Assembly: GCA_003552425.1 (NCBI GenBank) | Contig: PUMC01000101.1 | Coordinates: 1-7,981, forward strand | Reading direction: 5' to 3' | DNA: 7,981 nucleotides | Source: Candidatus Acetothermia bacterium | Lineage (GTDB): Bacteria; Bipolaricaulota; Bipolaricaulia; Bipolaricaulales; Bipolaricaulaceae | Shown: positions 6,651 to 7,981 of the stretch, one piece after another | Numbering within the stretch: the first letter of the stretch is position 1 | How the letters are laid out: the number at the start of each line of letters is the position of its first letter | Notes under the pieces: generated by a model | The model's input: only the letters and a program-made list of their open reading frames with translations | What the model was told of the DNA's origin: nothing | The model's database searches: none | Program-made: the position numbers and the translations under genes

Positions 6651-6656
6651 CCCTCA
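6651..6656 (-). promoter_or_regulatory. Ribosome-binding site deciding the dppC-type start
   Basis: Read on the minus strand this is TGAGGG, six bases before the ATG at 6644. It selects that ATG over the TTG at 6650, which would directly abut the site. The ATG at 6641 next to it would serve almost as well. Confidence 0.5.
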
Positions 6657-6771
6657 GCGCGACATGAGATCTGTATCCGACAGAGACGAAAAGCGCATAG
6701 GTTAGCCAACAGGTAGCTTTGACAGAAACGCACGATGAAGTCTTGTGTGAGCTTTGCGGTCAGGCCGATTC

Positions 6772-6805
6772 GACTGCCGTCAGTCTGACCCTCAGAGCGG
6801 CAGTC
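6772..6805. repeat. Inverted repeat (stem-loop) between the two permease genes
   Basis: GACTGCCG at 6772-6779 is the perfect reverse complement of CGGCAGTC at 6798-6805. Inside, CTGA (6785-6788) pairs with TCAG (6792-6795) around a three-base loop, giving two stacked stems separated by an asymmetric internal loop. There is no T-run after it on the minus strand, so it is not a standard terminator. In a polycistronic message it could act as a processing or stability element that sets different levels of the two permease transcripts; this is inferred from position. Confidence 0.6.
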
Positions 6806-6943
6806 AGCATAACGCACGCCTGAGCCGGGTGCATGGACAAGCGGTGCGGCTCGCTTAGCTCTCATGTGTCATGGCCTCCAGTCCGCAGTACGGTGTTTCG
6901 ACGTGCCTGCATGAAGATGGCTTCTGATGGGAAGGTCATAGCG

Positions 6944-7891
6944 CTAGCGATAGCGGATGCGTGGATCCAAGAGGGCGTATGTGAGATCCGTCACAAAGTT
7001 GACCAGGATGTAGAGGACTGCCACAATCAGCATGATGCCTTGGATAACAGGATAGTCCCGCTTGAGTACGGAGTGGACGATCAGGCTGCCGATGCCCGGA
7101 AGCGCAAACACATTCTCCGTCACCACTGCACCAGAAACGAGGGAAGCTGTGGTGAAGGAGAGCACGGTGGAGATCGGGATGGCGGCATTTCTCAGAGCGT
7201 GTCTCCCGACGACAACGAGCTCTCGAAGCCCCTTGGCATGGGCGGTTCTCACATAGTCAGCCTGTAGGACATCCAACATACTCGAGCGTGAGGTCCTTGC
7301 CACGAGTGCGGCGTTGACAAAACCCAGTGAGAATGCGGGCAGGATCAGATTACGCAGGTTGCCCAGGTTCCCTGTTGCGATAACGGATGTGAAGCCAGAG
7401 CTTGGTAGCCAACCGAGCTGAGCTGCGAACAGGTTCATCAGCATCAGCCCCAGCCAGAAACTCGGAATCGACGCTCCAGCAAGGGCTAGGAGGAGCATGG
7501 TACTGTCCAGCCAGCTCCCCGGCCTCAGAGCCGAAAGGACTCCCGCAGGGATGCCCAAGAAGACCACAACCAGCAAGGCGAGGAGGGCCAAGAATGAACT
7601 GGTCTCGGCTCGTGCCCAGATCATGCCGAGGACCGGTTCTCGGTAAAAGAGGGACAAACCCATGTCTCCGGAGAAGAAATTGCTGAAGTAGCGCACAAAC
7701 TGCACAGGAATCGATTGGTCCAGTCCCCATCGGGCACGGAGTTGGTCAACTTGTTCTGGAGTAGCCTCAGAACCTAGCAGTACTGTAGCGGGGTCTCCGG
7801 GTATTAGCTGCATCAAGAGGAACGTGACGACCATCACAAGAAGGGCACTAACAGCCATCCCTGCTCCCCGACGCACTATGTAAGCTCCCAT
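6944..7891 (-). CDS. dppB: Peptide/nickel-type ABC transporter permease, DppB/OppB family
   Basis: A 315-residue inner-membrane subunit, partner of the DppC-type protein encoded downstream. Family marks are LIPGDPA (29-35) after the first membrane segment, GLDQSIPVQFVRYF (56-69), SGDMGLS (74-80), ASIPSFWLGLML (140-151), the EAA-type loop ADYVRTAHAKGL (211-222), ENVFALPGIGSL (259-270) and the C-terminal DPRIRYR. Hydrophobic segments lie near 9-30, 98-120, 130-158, 180-198, 238-260 and 282-305, the usual six. The ATG at 7891 has AAGGA just upstream (7894-7898) and a second AGGAG further back; MGAYIVRRG is the usual type of beginning for this family. The length is normal. It is the first gene of the visible minus-strand unit. 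A binding-protein gene would be expected beyond the right edge. The symbol indicates family membership; the solute may be peptides, opines, sugars or nickel. Confidence 0.9.
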   Translation of the reverse strand: MGAYIVRRGAGMAVSALLVMVVTFLLMQLIPGDPATVLLGSEATPEQVDQLRARWGLDQSIPVQFVRYFSNFFSGDMGLSLFYREPVLGMIWARAETSSFLALLALLVVVFLGIPAGVLSALRPGSWLDSTMLLLALAGASIPSFWLGLMLMNLFAAQLGWLPSSGFTSVIATGNLGNLRNLILPAFSLGFVNAALVARTSRSSMLDVLQADYVRTAHAKGLRELVVVGRHALRNAAIPISTVLSFTTASLVSGAVVTENVFALPGIGSLIVHSVLKRDYPVIQGIMLIVAVLYILVNFVTDLTYALLDPRIRYR

Positions 7892-7981
7892 CGTCCTTCG
7901 ACTCCTCTTCTCCCGCGTTGTCTGGAAACTACGTTATCCGCACACGTGCAGCGCGTTACTGATCGCCCCCTTGTTGTGGAC

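Larger units (their letters stand above)
6645..6943 (-). other. 299-base spacer between dppB- and dppC-type genes with two short unassigned ORFs
   Basis: dppB and dppC homologues usually lie nearly end to end, but here 299 bases part them. I recognise no protein family in it. On the minus strand two short frames tile the gap. One of 25 codons starts at ATG 6939, four bases after the dppB-type stop, and ends at 6862. One of 74 codons starts at ATG 6865 with GGAGG nine bases upstream and ends in TGA at 6641. Each hand-over is an ATGA overlap, the second onto the dppC-type ATG. Codon third positions in the 74-codon frame are only about 54% G or C by count, no higher than the local base composition, and the protein has no clear motif. 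The spacer may therefore be non-coding or a decayed gene. A long inverted repeat lies at 6772-6805. No promoter was convincing. Confidence 0.5.

Noticed and set aside
6944..6960. GCGCTAGCGATAGCG-like short palindromic bases at the dppB-type stop
   Set aside because: Too short and irregular for an operator or attachment-site call; it includes coding bases for the conserved IRYR end.
6833..7267. 144-codon plus-strand frame with many His and Asp
   Set aside because: Most of it is antisense to the DppB-type gene; the composition mirrors membrane-protein codons read backwards.
7892..7981. Possible 3' end of an upstream minus-strand gene at the right edge
   Set aside because: The 90 bases contain stops in two of three minus frames and no recognisable C-terminal motif, so no gene can be assigned.

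Overview
The window is bacterial chromosomal DNA: densely packed genes, strong AGGAGG-type ribosome sites, GTG starts and stop/start overlaps. It is GC-rich on the left (hand count about 77% G+C at 2701-2760) and clearly less so on the right (about 50-52% at 6181-6240 and 7021-7080). The gene set (2-amino-3-ketobutyrate CoA ligase, class II glycerate kinase, peptide ABC permease, M20 peptidase, nitrilase-family amidase) fits an organism that uses amino acids and peptides. I cannot name a phylum from the sequence. No rRNA, tRNA, CRISPR array or insertion sequence was seen.

Layout. (1) 1-328, plus strand: the 3' end of kbl. (2) 347-1734, minus strand: an endonuclease III-family DNA glycosylase followed by an HD-domain hydrolase, joined by a TGATG stop/start overlap. 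kbl and the HD gene converge, and an inverted repeat covers both stop codons. (3) 1751-3477, plus strand: a glycerate 2-kinase (DUF4147/MOFRL) and a PPC/DUF296 protein sharing a GTGA overlap. Only 16 bases separate the kinase start from the divergent glycosylase start. (4) 3480-7891, minus strand, read right to left: dppB-type permease, a 299-base gap with a strong hairpin, dppC-type permease, M20 metallopeptidase, nitrilase-family amidase, and then a frameshifted 3' scrap of a cupin gene.

How they may work together. The right-hand unit looks like a peptide import and hydrolysis module: two permease subunits bring in a peptide or acylated compound, the M20 enzyme cleaves an amide or peptide bond, and the nitrilase-family enzyme hydrolyses a carboxamide. 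The substrate-binding protein and ATPases are not in the window and may lie beyond its right edge. The left half is housekeeping: threonine/glycine metabolism, base-excision repair and glycerate phosphorylation.

I found no convincing new multi-gene system. The points most worth a second look are the cupin remnant, the unusual spacer between the two permease genes, and the hairpin formed by two converging stop codons.
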